Positions 18,415 through 26,828 of a stretch of DNA of 64,000 bases are shown here, piece after piece. The stretch is taken from contig NZ_CANNGO010000004.1 in NCBI RefSeq assembly GCF_947504215.1, forward strand, positions 1 to 64,000, given 5' to 3'. Below the pieces are notes generated by a model that saw only the letters and a list, made by a program, of their open reading frames with translations, did no database searches and was not told the origin of the DNA. This DNA comes from an uncultured Ruegeria sp. Lineage in GTDB: Bacteria > Pseudomonadota > Alphaproteobacteria > Rhodobacterales > Rhodobacteraceae. Within the stretch, counting starts at the first letter, position 1. Every line of letters starts with the position of its first letter. The position numbers and the translations under genes are program-made.

Positions 18415-19395
18415 TTGAGCGCTTTGATAGACGGTATCAAAGGAAACCGTTTCGCCGTTTTGGGGCGCGCTGGCATGGATCTTTTTGCCGATCCCATTGG
18501 TACCAAAAGCGAAGATGCCGATACGTTCCGCGCAGATCTGGGCGGGTCTTCCGCCAATATCTGTGCGGGTCTGGCCAAACTGGGCAGTCAGGCCTCGCTG
18601 ATCACCTCAGTTTCAGATGATGCAGTCGGACGGTTTTGCATGAACAAGCTGGAGTACTATGGGGTGGATACGTCGTTCATCCGCGTCGTGGGTGGCGAAT
18701 ATCGTATGTCTCTGGCTGTCTACGAAAGCCGGATCGACGACTTTCAGAACGTCATCTACAGAAACGGCGCGGTCGATTTTCAGGTGACCGAAGAAGACAT
18801 GGATAAGGTCGACTATAGCTCTTTCTCGGCGATCATATCGGCAGGAACAGTTTTTGCTGCCGAACCGTCACGCAGCGCCACCTTTCGGGCCTTTGAGAAC
18901 GCGCGCAATGCAACGTTGCCGATCATCTTCGACATCGACTACCGCCCCTATAGCTGGCCGTCGCCCGAGGTCGCCGCTGACGTCCTGTCCCGCGCGGGTG
19001 AAGCCAGTGACCTGATCGTCGGAAATGATGAAGAGTTCGGGTTTATGGCAGGTGGAGTCGACAAGGGTTTTGCCAAAGCAACGGAGCTGGCGGAAAAGCC
19101 GGGCCGCATCGTCATCTACAAAATGGGCGAAAAGGGTGCTGTCACCTTAGCCGATGGCCAAGAGATTCACACCGGCATCTACCCGATCGACGCCGTTAAA
19201 CCCAATGGCGCGGGCGACAGTTTCATGGCCGGTTTGCTGGCCTCAATCGCAACAGGGCATTCTTTGGAGGACGCGGTCATGCGTGGGTCGGCCTGCGCAT
19301 CCATCGTCGTGTCACAACCCGGCTGCGCCCCTGCCATGCCCACAACATCTCAACTGGACGCGTTTCTCGCCGCCCACCCCGGTCCGACCCGATAG
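18415..19395 (+). CDS. iolC: 5-dehydro-2-deoxygluconokinase IolC (PfkB family)
   Basis: A 326-residue ribokinase-type sugar kinase. LGRAGMDLFADP near the N-terminus, DLGGSSANICAGLAKLG (substrate loop) and NGAGDSFMAGLL (catalytic Asp about 268, anion hole GAGD) are the PfkB signatures. It phosphorylates 5-keto-2-deoxygluconate in inositol breakdown. The start is probably TTG at 18415, which has GGAGG 7 bases upstream; an upstream frame to 18334 would begin inside the operator. Many proteobacterial IolC proteins are, to my knowledge, about 640 residues with a fused DUF2090 aldolase; here the kinase is single-domain and a separate aldolase follows two genes later. Confidence 0.88.
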   Translation: MSALIDGIKGNRFAVLGRAGMDLFADPIGTKSEDADTFRADLGGSSANICAGLAKLGSQASLITSVSDDAVGRFCMNKLEYYGVDTSFIRVVGGEYRMSLAVYESRIDDFQNVIYRNGAVDFQVTEEDMDKVDYSSFSAIISAGTVFAAEPSRSATFRAFENARNATLPIIFDIDYRPYSWPSPEVAADVLSRAGEASDLIVGNDEEFGFMAGGVDKGFAKATELAEKPGRIVIYKMGEKGAVTLADGQEIHTGIYPIDAVKPNGAGDSFMAGLLASIATGHSLEDAVMRGSACASIVVSQPGCAPAMPTTSQLDAFLAAHPGPTR

Positions 19396-19404
19396 GAGTT
19401 TCCC

Positions 19405-20241
19405 ATGCATATCGCGCCCTACGACAATCAGAACAAAGCCATCGTAGATGCCGACGATCCAACGGTGCCGCTGAACTATTTCAACATCGTCAAACTGAAA
19501 AAAGACGAGGTGTTCGAATATCAGGTGCCCGGTTATGAAACCTGCATCGCACCTGCAACCGGCAGCGTCGATGTCGACGTAGAAGGGGTTCAGTTCCCCC
19601 GCCTTGGCAATCGCGGCGAAGATGTCTGGGATGGTGAACCCGAAGGGGTTTACGTTCCGGTTGGGGCAAAGGTTCGGCTGGTTTGTGTCTCGGACGATAC
19701 CGAGGTTTTTATCGCAGGCGCCAGATATGACAAAGTGCTCGACCCGTTTGACGTCCGCGAACATGATCTGGTTCAGTATGGTAGCGACGACACTAAAACC
19801 CATCGCAAAATCAAACACATCCTAGGCCAGAAACAACACGAAAAAGTCGGGCGCCTTTTGGTCAGCGAGTTGTTCACCGTCGGTCAGGGTGGCTGGTCCG
19901 GCTTTCCCAGCCACAAGCATGACACCAATCGCTTGCCGGATGAAACCCGACACGACGAAACCTATAACTTCCGGTTCAAACCCAACTGGGGATCCGGCCT
20001 GCAGATGCTGCAGCGCGAGGACAACGAACCAGGGGATGCCTATCACATCGTTGACGGGTCGACGATCTGCATCGACAAAGGCTATCACCCCTGCTGCGTG
20101 CTTCCGGGGTACGAGATGTACTACTTCACAATCCTCGGTGGCCTGAGCCAACGATCGTTGGTGCAGTACTTCCAACCTACCCATGCCTATCAGATCGAAA
20201 CGATCCCGGGCATCAAAGACATGATTGCAAAGTTCAAATGA
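19405..20241 (+). CDS. KduI/IolB-family isomerase, divergent paralogue
   Basis: A 278-residue cupin-type protein of the IolB/KduI family. The metal-site motif PSHKHD (His170, His172), a following HDETYNF and YHPCCVLPGYEMYYF correspond to the zinc ligands and fold of 5-deoxy-glucuronate isomerase, so catalysis is probably intact. It differs clearly from the second IolB at 21.85-22.66 kb, which has PSHRHDEDD and YYHRLNP. Placed between iolC and an aldolase with a 4-base overlap to the latter, it should act just before the kinase. It may accept a different intermediate from canonical IolB, or be a redundant isomerase. Confidence 0.78.
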   Translation: MHIAPYDNQNKAIVDADDPTVPLNYFNIVKLKKDEVFEYQVPGYETCIAPATGSVDVDVEGVQFPRLGNRGEDVWDGEPEGVYVPVGAKVRLVCVSDDTEVFIAGARYDKVLDPFDVREHDLVQYGSDDTKTHRKIKHILGQKQHEKVGRLLVSELFTVGQGGWSGFPSHKHDTNRLPDETRHDETYNFRFKPNWGSGLQMLQREDNEPGDAYHIVDGSTICIDKGYHPCCVLPGYEMYYFTILGGLSQRSLVQYFQPTHAYQIETIPGIKDMIAKFK

Positions 20242-21077
20242 CCCTCGTCACGCTCAAAGACGTTCTAACGCCCGCTTATAATCAAGGTTATGCTGTTGGC
20301 GGCCTGGTGACGCTCGGTTGGGAAGACATGCGCGCCTATGTGGCCGCTGCCGAGGCCGAAAATGCACCGGTTATATTGCAAGCAGGTCCCAGTTGCCGGG
20401 AGCACACGCCGCTGCCAGTCCTGGGTAAGATGTTCCGCCATCTGGCCGACAACGCATCTGTTCCCGTGGTTGCCCATCTGGATCATGGCTATACGTTCGA
20501 AGACTGCAAAATCGCCTTGGACAGCGGCTTCACATCTCTAATGTTCGACGGATCTCGAAAACCCCTGCAGCAGAATATTGACGAAACCGCGGCAATTGCC
20601 GAGATGGCCCATGCGGCGGGCATCTCATGCGAGGGCGAGATCGGGTTCGTTGGCTATTCCGGCGGAGAAGGATCCAACGGCACCGACCCCGCCGAGGCCG
20701 CGCAGTTTGCAAAGGAAAGCGGTGTTGATGCGATGGCCATTTCGGTTGGCAACGTCCATCTGCAGGAAAACAAGGAAGGCGGGTTGGACGAAGACCGCAT
20801 CCGCCAGATTGATGCCATGACTGAGGTGCCATTGGTGATCCATGGCGGATCGGGTGTGCCAATCGAACAGCGCACCCGACTGGCGCGCGAAACGTCAATC
20901 TGCAAGTTCAACATCGGGACCGAGCTGCGTATGGCCTTTGGTGCAGCCCTACGTGACGCCGTGAACATTGACCCAGACCGGTTCGACCGCGTCACCATTC
21001 TGAAAGAAACCCACGCCCCCGTTGAGGCCGCCGCCCGTGCGGTCATCCGTGCATTTGGAGCACCGCCACAAGGTTAA
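20238..21077 (+). CDS. iolJ: Class II aldolase, IolJ-like (6-phospho-5-dehydro-2-deoxy-gluconate aldolase)
   Basis: A 279-residue member of the class II fructose-bisphosphate aldolase family. VVAHLDHGY holds the catalytic Asp and first zinc His; CEGEIGFVGYSGGEG, NVHLQ and VIHGGSGV add further metal and phosphate-binding loops. In company with iolC it should split 2-deoxy-5-keto-gluconate-6-phosphate into a three-carbon semialdehyde and dihydroxyacetone phosphate, as in Bacillus. Its ATG overlaps the upstream stop (ATGA). It is the last gene of the plus-strand unit and converges with the XylB-like SDR. A tagatose- or fructose-bisphosphate aldolase activity is an alternative. Confidence 0.82.
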   Translation: MTLVTLKDVLTPAYNQGYAVGGLVTLGWEDMRAYVAAAEAENAPVILQAGPSCREHTPLPVLGKMFRHLADNASVPVVAHLDHGYTFEDCKIALDSGFTSLMFDGSRKPLQQNIDETAAIAEMAHAAGISCEGEIGFVGYSGGEGSNGTDPAEAAQFAKESGVDAMAISVGNVHLQENKEGGLDEDRIRQIDAMTEVPLVIHGGSGVPIEQRTRLARETSICKFNIGTELRMAFGAALRDAVNIDPDRFDRVTILKETHAPVEAAARAVIRAFGAPPQG

Positions 21078-21095
21078 TAGACGCGAGGCTTGGCC

Positions 21096-21854
21096 TCAGA
21101 TCGATCCGCCTTCGACCATGAAGTTTCCAGCGCTGCACATTGCGGCATCGTCGGAAGCCAGAAACAGCACCATCCGCGCGACGTATATTGGGTCAATCGG
21201 GTCCGGCAGGCACTGGCGGTCCAGCTGTTTTGCCAGCGTCTCAGGCGTGACCCACAGGTCTCTCTGACGCTCGGTCATGATCCAGCCCGGCACAACGGTA
21301 TTCACGCGGATTCGGTGATTGCCCAGCTCTCGCGCCATGGTCCGGGTAAGGCCGTGGACGGCCGATTTGGCCGTGGCGTAGGCCGGGAACCCAGCGCCCG
21401 CCTCCCACCAGGAATTTGAACCGAGATTGACGATCGACCCTCCACCGTTTTCAATCATCCCCGGAGCTACGGATTGGATAGCAAAAAACATATGGCGGAT
21501 ATTTGTCGCCATGCGTTCGTCCCAGTAGTCCGGGCTGACCTTGCGCCAATCATGGCGGTCATCATGGGCAGCGTTGTTAACCAACACCTGAGCTTGCCCT
21601 AACTCTTCAGTTATCTGGGTGAAAGCATCCCGCAGCGCGTCGATGTCTCGCAAATCACACGGGGCAAAGACATGCTCACCCTCAAGATCGGTCAGCAGCG
21701 CGTGCCCGGCATCCGCATTGATGTCCATAAATCCGACCTTTGCACCCTGCGCGGCAAAGCCGCGTACGGTGTCTGCTCCGATACCACCGGCACCGCCGGT
21801 GACAATGACAGTCTTGCCGCGCAGGCTGGGGTAAATGGCAAAGTCTTTGGTCAA
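21096..21854 (-). CDS. SDR-family sugar dehydrogenase, D-xylose dehydrogenase (XylB)-like
   Basis: A 252-residue short-chain dehydrogenase with NAD motif TGGAGGIG, active-site Ser in NLGSNSWW and an intact YATAK (Tyr, Lys). The flanking stretches AIYPSL, VNNAAHDDRHDW and YWDERMATNIRHMFF closely follow my recollection of Caulobacter XylB, which oxidises D-xylose at C1. Related enzymes oxidise other aldoses or cyclitols. It overlaps iolB by 4 bases and is the last gene of the minus-strand inositol series, so a cyclitol or sugar generated in this pathway is the likely substrate. Confidence 0.82.
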   Translation of the reverse strand: MTKDFAIYPSLRGKTVIVTGGAGGIGADTVRGFAAQGAKVGFMDINADAGHALLTDLEGEHVFAPCDLRDIDALRDAFTQITEELGQAQVLVNNAAHDDRHDWRKVSPDYWDERMATNIRHMFFAIQSVAPGMIENGGGSIVNLGSNSWWEAGAGFPAYATAKSAVHGLTRTMARELGNHRIRVNTVVPGWIMTERQRDLWVTPETLAKQLDRQCLPDPIDPIYVARMVLFLASDDAAMCSAGNFMVEGGSI

Positions 21855-22657
21855 CTATCACGCTCCATGATCCACTCGACCTCGGGGGCCGGAACAAAAC
21901 GCCATTTCCGCAAGGGTCCGGCCATGACGTTCAGATAGTACATCTCAAACCCATAAGGTGCTCCGCAAGGGTGATGTCCACGTGGAACGGTCACAACATC
22001 GCCATCGGACACGGCCATGGTTTCATCCAACTGCCCATCATCTGTATAGACCCGCTGAATGCCAAAACCATTGGCCGGGTTCAGGCGGTGATAGTATGTC
22101 TCTTCCAGATAGGTGATGCGGGGAAAGTCATCTTCGTCATGACGGTGGCTTGGGTAGGAAGACCAATGCCCGTTGGGCGTAAAGACTTCGGTCACCAACA
22201 GACTATCAGCGTAGTCCTCATGCTCCATCGCAATGTTATTGATATACCTTGTATTCACGCCCTTCCCGCGTTCGGTCAGGGTAATTCCATCAGGTCCGAT
22301 CCGGCGCGCTTCATGCCCTCTGTTCCCCGGCGCCGAGCACACGGCGATAACGCAATCGGTTTCAGCCACTGCATCCCAACTCGTCCCATTCGGTAGATAC
22401 AGACAGTGCGGAGGCGTCTTTTCGAAAACGTTCATCCTGTCGCCCAGAACACCCCAATCCTGGCCAGCTCCGGTGACCTGTGCCTTACCTTCGATCATAA
22501 CAAGAATGACTTCGTTGTGTCCGGTGTCCTCTGCCGCCAGATCTCCCGCTTTAAGGTGGAAAAGCCCAAACCCAACGTACTGCCATCCGGCGCTGGCAGG
22601 GGTGATGTCATGCACTTTACCACTCGTGCCAACGGGTTTTTTGAGCAGATCGGCCAT
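21851..22657 (-). CDS. iolB: 5-deoxy-glucuronate isomerase IolB (canonical copy)
   Basis: A 268-residue isomerase converting 5-deoxy-D-glucuronate to 5-keto-2-deoxygluconate. The start MADLLKKPVGTSGKVHDITPASAGWQYVGF is typical IolB, and the metal site PSHRHD, then YLEETYYHRLNP and GHHPCGAPYGFEMYYLNVMAG, is the family signature. I choose ATG 22657 because AAGGAG lies about 8 bases upstream; the reading frame extends further without a ribosome site. Its stop overlaps the SDR start. A second, quite different IolB-family protein is encoded 1.6 kb away on the other strand. Confidence 0.93.
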   Translation of the reverse strand: MADLLKKPVGTSGKVHDITPASAGWQYVGFGLFHLKAGDLAAEDTGHNEVILVMIEGKAQVTGAGQDWGVLGDRMNVFEKTPPHCLYLPNGTSWDAVAETDCVIAVCSAPGNRGHEARRIGPDGITLTERGKGVNTRYINNIAMEHEDYADSLLVTEVFTPNGHWSSYPSHRHDEDDFPRITYLEETYYHRLNPANGFGIQRVYTDDGQLDETMAVSDGDVVTVPRGHHPCGAPYGFEMYYLNVMAGPLRKWRFVPAPEVEWIMERDS

Positions 22658-22705
22658 TTGGGTCTCTCCTTGATGGGCGGGCGCAACGCTCACCCGTTAC
22701 TTGCT

Positions 22706-23887
22706 TCAGGCAGCCTGCCGGTTTTGCAGGGCCGAAAGTGCTTCGGCCAGTTGCCCCTCTGTCCACCCTTCCGACACCGCACGGCGCAGAATGTCGGCCT
22801 GACTTTCCGGTGCGTTGCCGCCAATCGGCGGGTCTGTGTCCAGATTTGTTGGGAAAGGGTAGCCTTCAGCCGTAGCCGCGATGGCCGCGTCCACCTCAGC
22901 CGCGCTGAGATCACCACGCTGTTTCAACGCAACAAGTGAGGGGAAAATGGCCTCGGACATGGTCCGGCGATCCATCACCTCCATCGCGCGACCAAAAGCC
23001 GAGGAGATTTGCAGCAGGTTCGCCATTCTGTGGATGTCCGAACTGCTGTTTTCGCCCGCAGCGTGAAACAGCGCCGGGTTAAAAAAGACAGCATCGCCCT
23101 TTGCCAATGGCAACTGGATATAGCGGTCTTCGAAATGGGCCCGATGCCCATCATCATGAAACGCCAGATACCCGGGCGGATAAAGTTGAGAAAACGGCAA
23201 CAGCTTGGTTGGCCCACTCTCCACCGGCATGTCACAATGGGCAACCGCCCCTTGAAGTGTCAGCGCAGCTGTCACCAGATGCGCATGTACGGGATACCGG
23301 GCGGCGCTGTCGGCGCTTTGGAACCCCAGATGGTAGTCCCGATGCGCCTGTTGTGCCTTTCCACCCGGGCGCACCTGATTGATCTGCGCTGTGAGCTGAT
23401 AGTTCGGACCCAGCCAAGCCTCGCACGCTGCCGCGATTGTTGTGTTGCCGAAATAGAGCGCGAATCCTTCCGGGTCGCGCAGGCATTGCTTTTGCAAGGC
23501 ATTCCAAATCCGGTCATTGGCCCCGGACGCGGCGAAATGATCGCCCTCGCCTGCCCCGCTTCTGCTCTCATCTTCGATGATCTGACGGAATACATCTGTG
23601 GCCCGATCAATCACGGACGTGTCCGAATATGCCCCCTTAAGAGCAATAACACCCGACGATTTATCCAGCACCCAGCCCCATTCCGCCAGCAGCGCACGGC
23701 GCGTTTCACCGTTCTTCAACGCAGGGCGCAACGCATGCATGTCGTATATCGGCACGTTCTTTTCAACCGACGCAGCATGTGGCACGGCGTGGGCTATTAG
23801 ATTTTGTGAGGTCAACACCTTGAATTCATCCAGATCACAGGATTCCCGGTCAAAATATCCGACATATCCAAGGTCTTGATCTACCAT
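22706..23887 (-). CDS. Phytanoyl-CoA dioxygenase-family Fe(II)/2-oxoglutarate oxygenase
   Basis: A 393-residue PhyH-type oxygenase. The iron triad is visible as HRDYH (His182, Asp184) and FFNPALFHAAGEN (His275), with HRMAN (Arg287) as the expected 2-oxoglutarate-binding arginine. The protein is soluble, without a signal peptide. The ATG at 23887 has AAGGAA in front; a longer frame would overlap the iolE end. It lies between iolE and iolB on the same strand, within the inositol operon, so its substrate is probably a modified cyclitol such as an O-methyl-inositol, or another compound funnelled into the pathway. Oxidative demethylation or hydroxylation is inference. Confidence 0.8.
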   Translation of the reverse strand: MVDQDLGYVGYFDRESCDLDEFKVLTSQNLIAHAVPHAASVEKNVPIYDMHALRPALKNGETRRALLAEWGWVLDKSSGVIALKGAYSDTSVIDRATDVFRQIIEDESRSGAGEGDHFAASGANDRIWNALQKQCLRDPEGFALYFGNTTIAAACEAWLGPNYQLTAQINQVRPGGKAQQAHRDYHLGFQSADSAARYPVHAHLVTAALTLQGAVAHCDMPVESGPTKLLPFSQLYPPGYLAFHDDGHRAHFEDRYIQLPLAKGDAVFFNPALFHAAGENSSSDIHRMANLLQISSAFGRAMEVMDRRTMSEAIFPSLVALKQRGDLSAAEVDAAIAATAEGYPFPTNLDTDPPIGGNAPESQADILRRAVSEGWTEGQLAEALSALQNRQAA

Positions 23888-23939
23888 GATTTTGTTCCTT
23901 CCTCGTGGCCAAGGTGATGCCCCCGAAAAGGGCAGGTCG

Positions 23940-24839
23940 TCAGGCTTTGATCTCCAATCCAGCATGTCCGCAGACATCGACAATGTGGTCGTAGCCCAGT
24001 TTTGAGTACTCATATGGTGGCGCTTTGGCTGGATCCTGTTCCGCCTCGACCACGATCCAGCCGTTGTAGTCCATCGCCTTCAGCGCATGGGCGACGGCCT
24101 GAAAATCGATGCAGCCATCGCCGGGCACCGTGAAGGCACCGGCAATCACGGCGTCCAGGAAACTGAGGTTATTCTCGCGCGTGTCCTGTACCACAGCCGG
24201 GCGGATATCCTTAAAATGCACGTGATGAACGCGATCGCCCCACCGGTTCAACGTCGCCATGACATCGCCACCACCAAACAACAGATGGCCAGCGTCAAAG
24301 CACAGGTTCACCTCGGGACCGGCCCCCTCCATCAGCCAGTTCACGTCATCTTCGCTTTCGATGATCGTGCCCATGTGATGGTGATAGGCCATCGGCATGC
24401 CCCGATCGGCCATCCATTTGGCCAGTTCGGTGATCTTTGCGGCGTAGGCCAGTACCTCGTCTTTGGACAGTTTCGGACGATCGTTGACCGGTGTCCCAGC
24501 CTGCGTCTGAATTGTGTTCGAGCATTCCGCGTAAACGATACATGGGCTATTCAGCGCCACGAACTGTTCTACCTGCTCACGCACGGCATCACGCTCGGTT
24601 GCGAAGTCATTAATCAGCGACGCGCCCGAGCACCAACCACCGCAGAGCGCGATATCACTACCGTCAAGATAGGCGCGCAGCCCTTCGGTATCGCCGGGCA
24701 TCCGCTGGCCACGTTCCACGCCGGTATAGCCAATCTCGCGCGCCTCTTTCAGCGCCTGCTCCATCGTGTAGGCCGCAGTCAGATCGGGCAGGTCATCATT
24801 TTGCCAGGCGATCGGCGAGATCCCGATATTCACGCTCAT
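23940..24839 (-). CDS. iolE: Myo-inosose-2 dehydratase IolE
   Basis: A 299-residue TIM-barrel enzyme of the xylose-isomerase-like family that removes water from 2-keto-myo-inositol. The N-terminal IGISPIAWQNDD, the GVERGQRMPG segment, CFDAGHLLFGG and VHHVHFKDIR are typical of IolE (metal-binding Glu, Asp, His). Overlaps iolD by 4 bases, and follows it in translation order (iolD then iolE). Confidence 0.93.
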   Translation of the reverse strand: MSVNIGISPIAWQNDDLPDLTAAYTMEQALKEAREIGYTGVERGQRMPGDTEGLRAYLDGSDIALCGGWCSGASLINDFATERDAVREQVEQFVALNSPCIVYAECSNTIQTQAGTPVNDRPKLSKDEVLAYAAKITELAKWMADRGMPMAYHHHMGTIIESEDDVNWLMEGAGPEVNLCFDAGHLLFGGGDVMATLNRWGDRVHHVHFKDIRPAVVQDTRENNLSFLDAVIAGAFTVPGDGCIDFQAVAHALKAMDYNGWIVVEAEQDPAKAPPYEYSKLGYDHIVDVCGHAGLEIKA

Positions 24840-26668
24840 TTCGTGTTTCTTTCCTTGATGGCGACTTCATACGCCGCTCGTTTTTCATTCACTTCGGGGC
24901 GGCTGCTGACCTCGGGCACCGCCACTTCCCACCATGTGCCGCCATATTCAGTCGACGGGTATGGGTCGGTGTCTATAACAACCACATACGGGCCTTTGAC
25001 CTCAGAACGTTTGGCCAATGCCTCCTCCAACTCTGCAATCGAAGTGACTTTGACCGAGGTCGCGCCCATCGCTGCCGCGTGGGCGGTGAAGTCGATAGCT
25101 GACGGCGTGTCATGCACGGCATGGTCCAAAAGGTTGTTAAACTCCGCCCCGCCAGTGCCCATTTGCAAACGGTTGATGCAGCCGAAACCACGGTTGTCGG
25201 TGATGACCACGGTGAAGGACACACCCATCATCGCTGCCGACGCCATTTCCGAGTTCGCCATCATATACGTGCCGTCGCCGGTAAAGCAGATTACGTCACG
25301 CTCGGGCTGGGCCATCTTGATGCCCATGGCACCAGCAATCTCGTACCCCATGCAGCTGAACCCGTATTCCATGTGGTAAGACCCGGGGCGCGGTGCTTTC
25401 CAAAGCTTGTGCAACTCTCCGGGCATGGTGCCTGCGGCGCACATCACAACAGTGTCGTCATTTGATGCCCGCTGAACAGCGCCCACCACCTGCATATCGG
25501 TCGGCAACGCGTTGCCCTCGCCCGGCGCATCCGTCAGCGCATCAACCTTGCCAAACCAGTCCGATTTCAGCGTATCGGCCACCGGTTCTGCGCGATAGCC
25601 TTGCAGGCCTTGGCCCAGTTCGTTCAGACCAACCTGCGCATCGGATTGAAGGGGCATCGCGCCGTGCTTTTCAGCGTCATAAGCGGCCGTGTTCAGGCAG
25701 ACCAATTCACGCTGCGGATTTGAGAACAGCCCCCAGGAACCTGTCGTGAAATCCTGCAACCGCGTGCCAACGCCCAATACCAGATCGGCTTCGGCGCAAA
25801 CTGCATTGGACGGCTCGCCGCCTGTCACGCCGACCGGACCAAGGTTCAGCGGATGATCCCAGGCCAAGGCGGATTTGCCCGCCTGCGTCTCAGCCACGGG
25901 AATGTTGTGCGTCTCGGCAAAGCTTTGCAGTGCATCAGTCGCACCCGAGTAGTGCACCCCGCCCCCGGCGATGATGACCGGTCGCTTTGCTGTCTTGATA
26001 GCAGCAACCGCGCGGGCCAATTCCGCCTCATCCGGACGGATACGACGTTGATACCAGACGCGCGGCTCAAAGAAGCTTTCGGGATAGTCATAAGCTTCCG
26101 CCTGAACGTCCTGACAGAAGGCCAACGTTGTGGGCCCGCAATCGGCCGGGTCCGTCATCGTCCGGAAGGCACGCGGCAGCGCGGTCAGTAGATGCTCAGG
26201 GCGGGAAATGCGGTCGAAATACCGACTGACGGGTTTGAAACAGTCATTGGCGCTGACGGTCCCATCACCAAAGCTTTCGATCTGCTGCAAAACCGGGTCA
26301 GGTCCCCGCGTGGCGAACACATCACCGGGAATGATCAGAACCGGCAGCCGGTTCACATGCGCCAGCGCCGCCGCCGTCACCATGTTGGTTGCCCCTGGAC
26401 CGATCGACGACGTGACCGCCATTGTACGTGTACGTCGCATCTGCTTGGCATATGCAATCGCGCAATGCGCCATGGTCTGCTCGTTGTGGCCACGATAGGT
26501 GGGCAGGCTGTCTTTCACGGCGTGCAATGCCTCGCCCAGCCCAGCCACGTTTCCATGGCCGAATATTGCCCAGACACCGGCGATGAACGGTTCTCCGGCC
26601 TCGTTCATCTGAGCGCCTAAGTAGCGCACCAGAGCTTGCGCTGCGGTCAATCGGATTGTCTTGCTCAT
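24836..26668 (-). CDS. iolD: 3D-(3,5/4)-trihydroxycyclohexane-1,2-dione acylhydrolase IolD
   Basis: A 610-residue thiamine-diphosphate enzyme that opens the inositol ring. It has the acetolactate-synthase-like three-domain plan: an N-terminal Pyr domain (QTMAHCAIAYAKQMRRTR), a middle domain, and a C-terminal PP domain with the ThDP/Mg motif GDGTYMMANSEM. ATG 26668 is preferred because a purine-rich AAAGGG precedes it; five upstream codons are discarded. It leads iolD-iolE-PhyH-iolB-SDR. The 160 bases between its start and the transporter ATPase stop may hold a promoter of its own, though no operator copy is there. Confidence 0.95.
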   Translation of the reverse strand: MSKTIRLTAAQALVRYLGAQMNEAGEPFIAGVWAIFGHGNVAGLGEALHAVKDSLPTYRGHNEQTMAHCAIAYAKQMRRTRTMAVTSSIGPGATNMVTAAALAHVNRLPVLIIPGDVFATRGPDPVLQQIESFGDGTVSANDCFKPVSRYFDRISRPEHLLTALPRAFRTMTDPADCGPTTLAFCQDVQAEAYDYPESFFEPRVWYQRRIRPDEAELARAVAAIKTAKRPVIIAGGGVHYSGATDALQSFAETHNIPVAETQAGKSALAWDHPLNLGPVGVTGGEPSNAVCAEADLVLGVGTRLQDFTTGSWGLFSNPQRELVCLNTAAYDAEKHGAMPLQSDAQVGLNELGQGLQGYRAEPVADTLKSDWFGKVDALTDAPGEGNALPTDMQVVGAVQRASNDDTVVMCAAGTMPGELHKLWKAPRPGSYHMEYGFSCMGYEIAGAMGIKMAQPERDVICFTGDGTYMMANSEMASAAMMGVSFTVVITDNRGFGCINRLQMGTGGAEFNNLLDHAVHDTPSAIDFTAHAAAMGATSVKVTSIAELEEALAKRSEVKGPYVVVIDTDPYPSTEYGGTWWEVAVPEVSSRPEVNEKRAAYEVAIKERNTK

Positions 26669-26828
26669 GATAATCCCTTTCAACAGGAGCCCACGCCGGG
26701 CAATCCATCATGTCTCATTTTTTTGAAGGTTCTCATTCTCTTGACTGGCATGGCTTAGGGCTAAAAAGCCTATGCTGTCGTTTCGGATGTCCCACCCAAC
26801 ACGGCGGAACACCCTGATTTCTGCCTGC

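Noticed and set aside
24087..25379. 430-codon plus-strand open frame opposite iolE and iolD
   Set aside because: It lies entirely antisense to two well-recognised genes and its translation shows no domain; long shadows are common in GC-rich codon-biased DNA.
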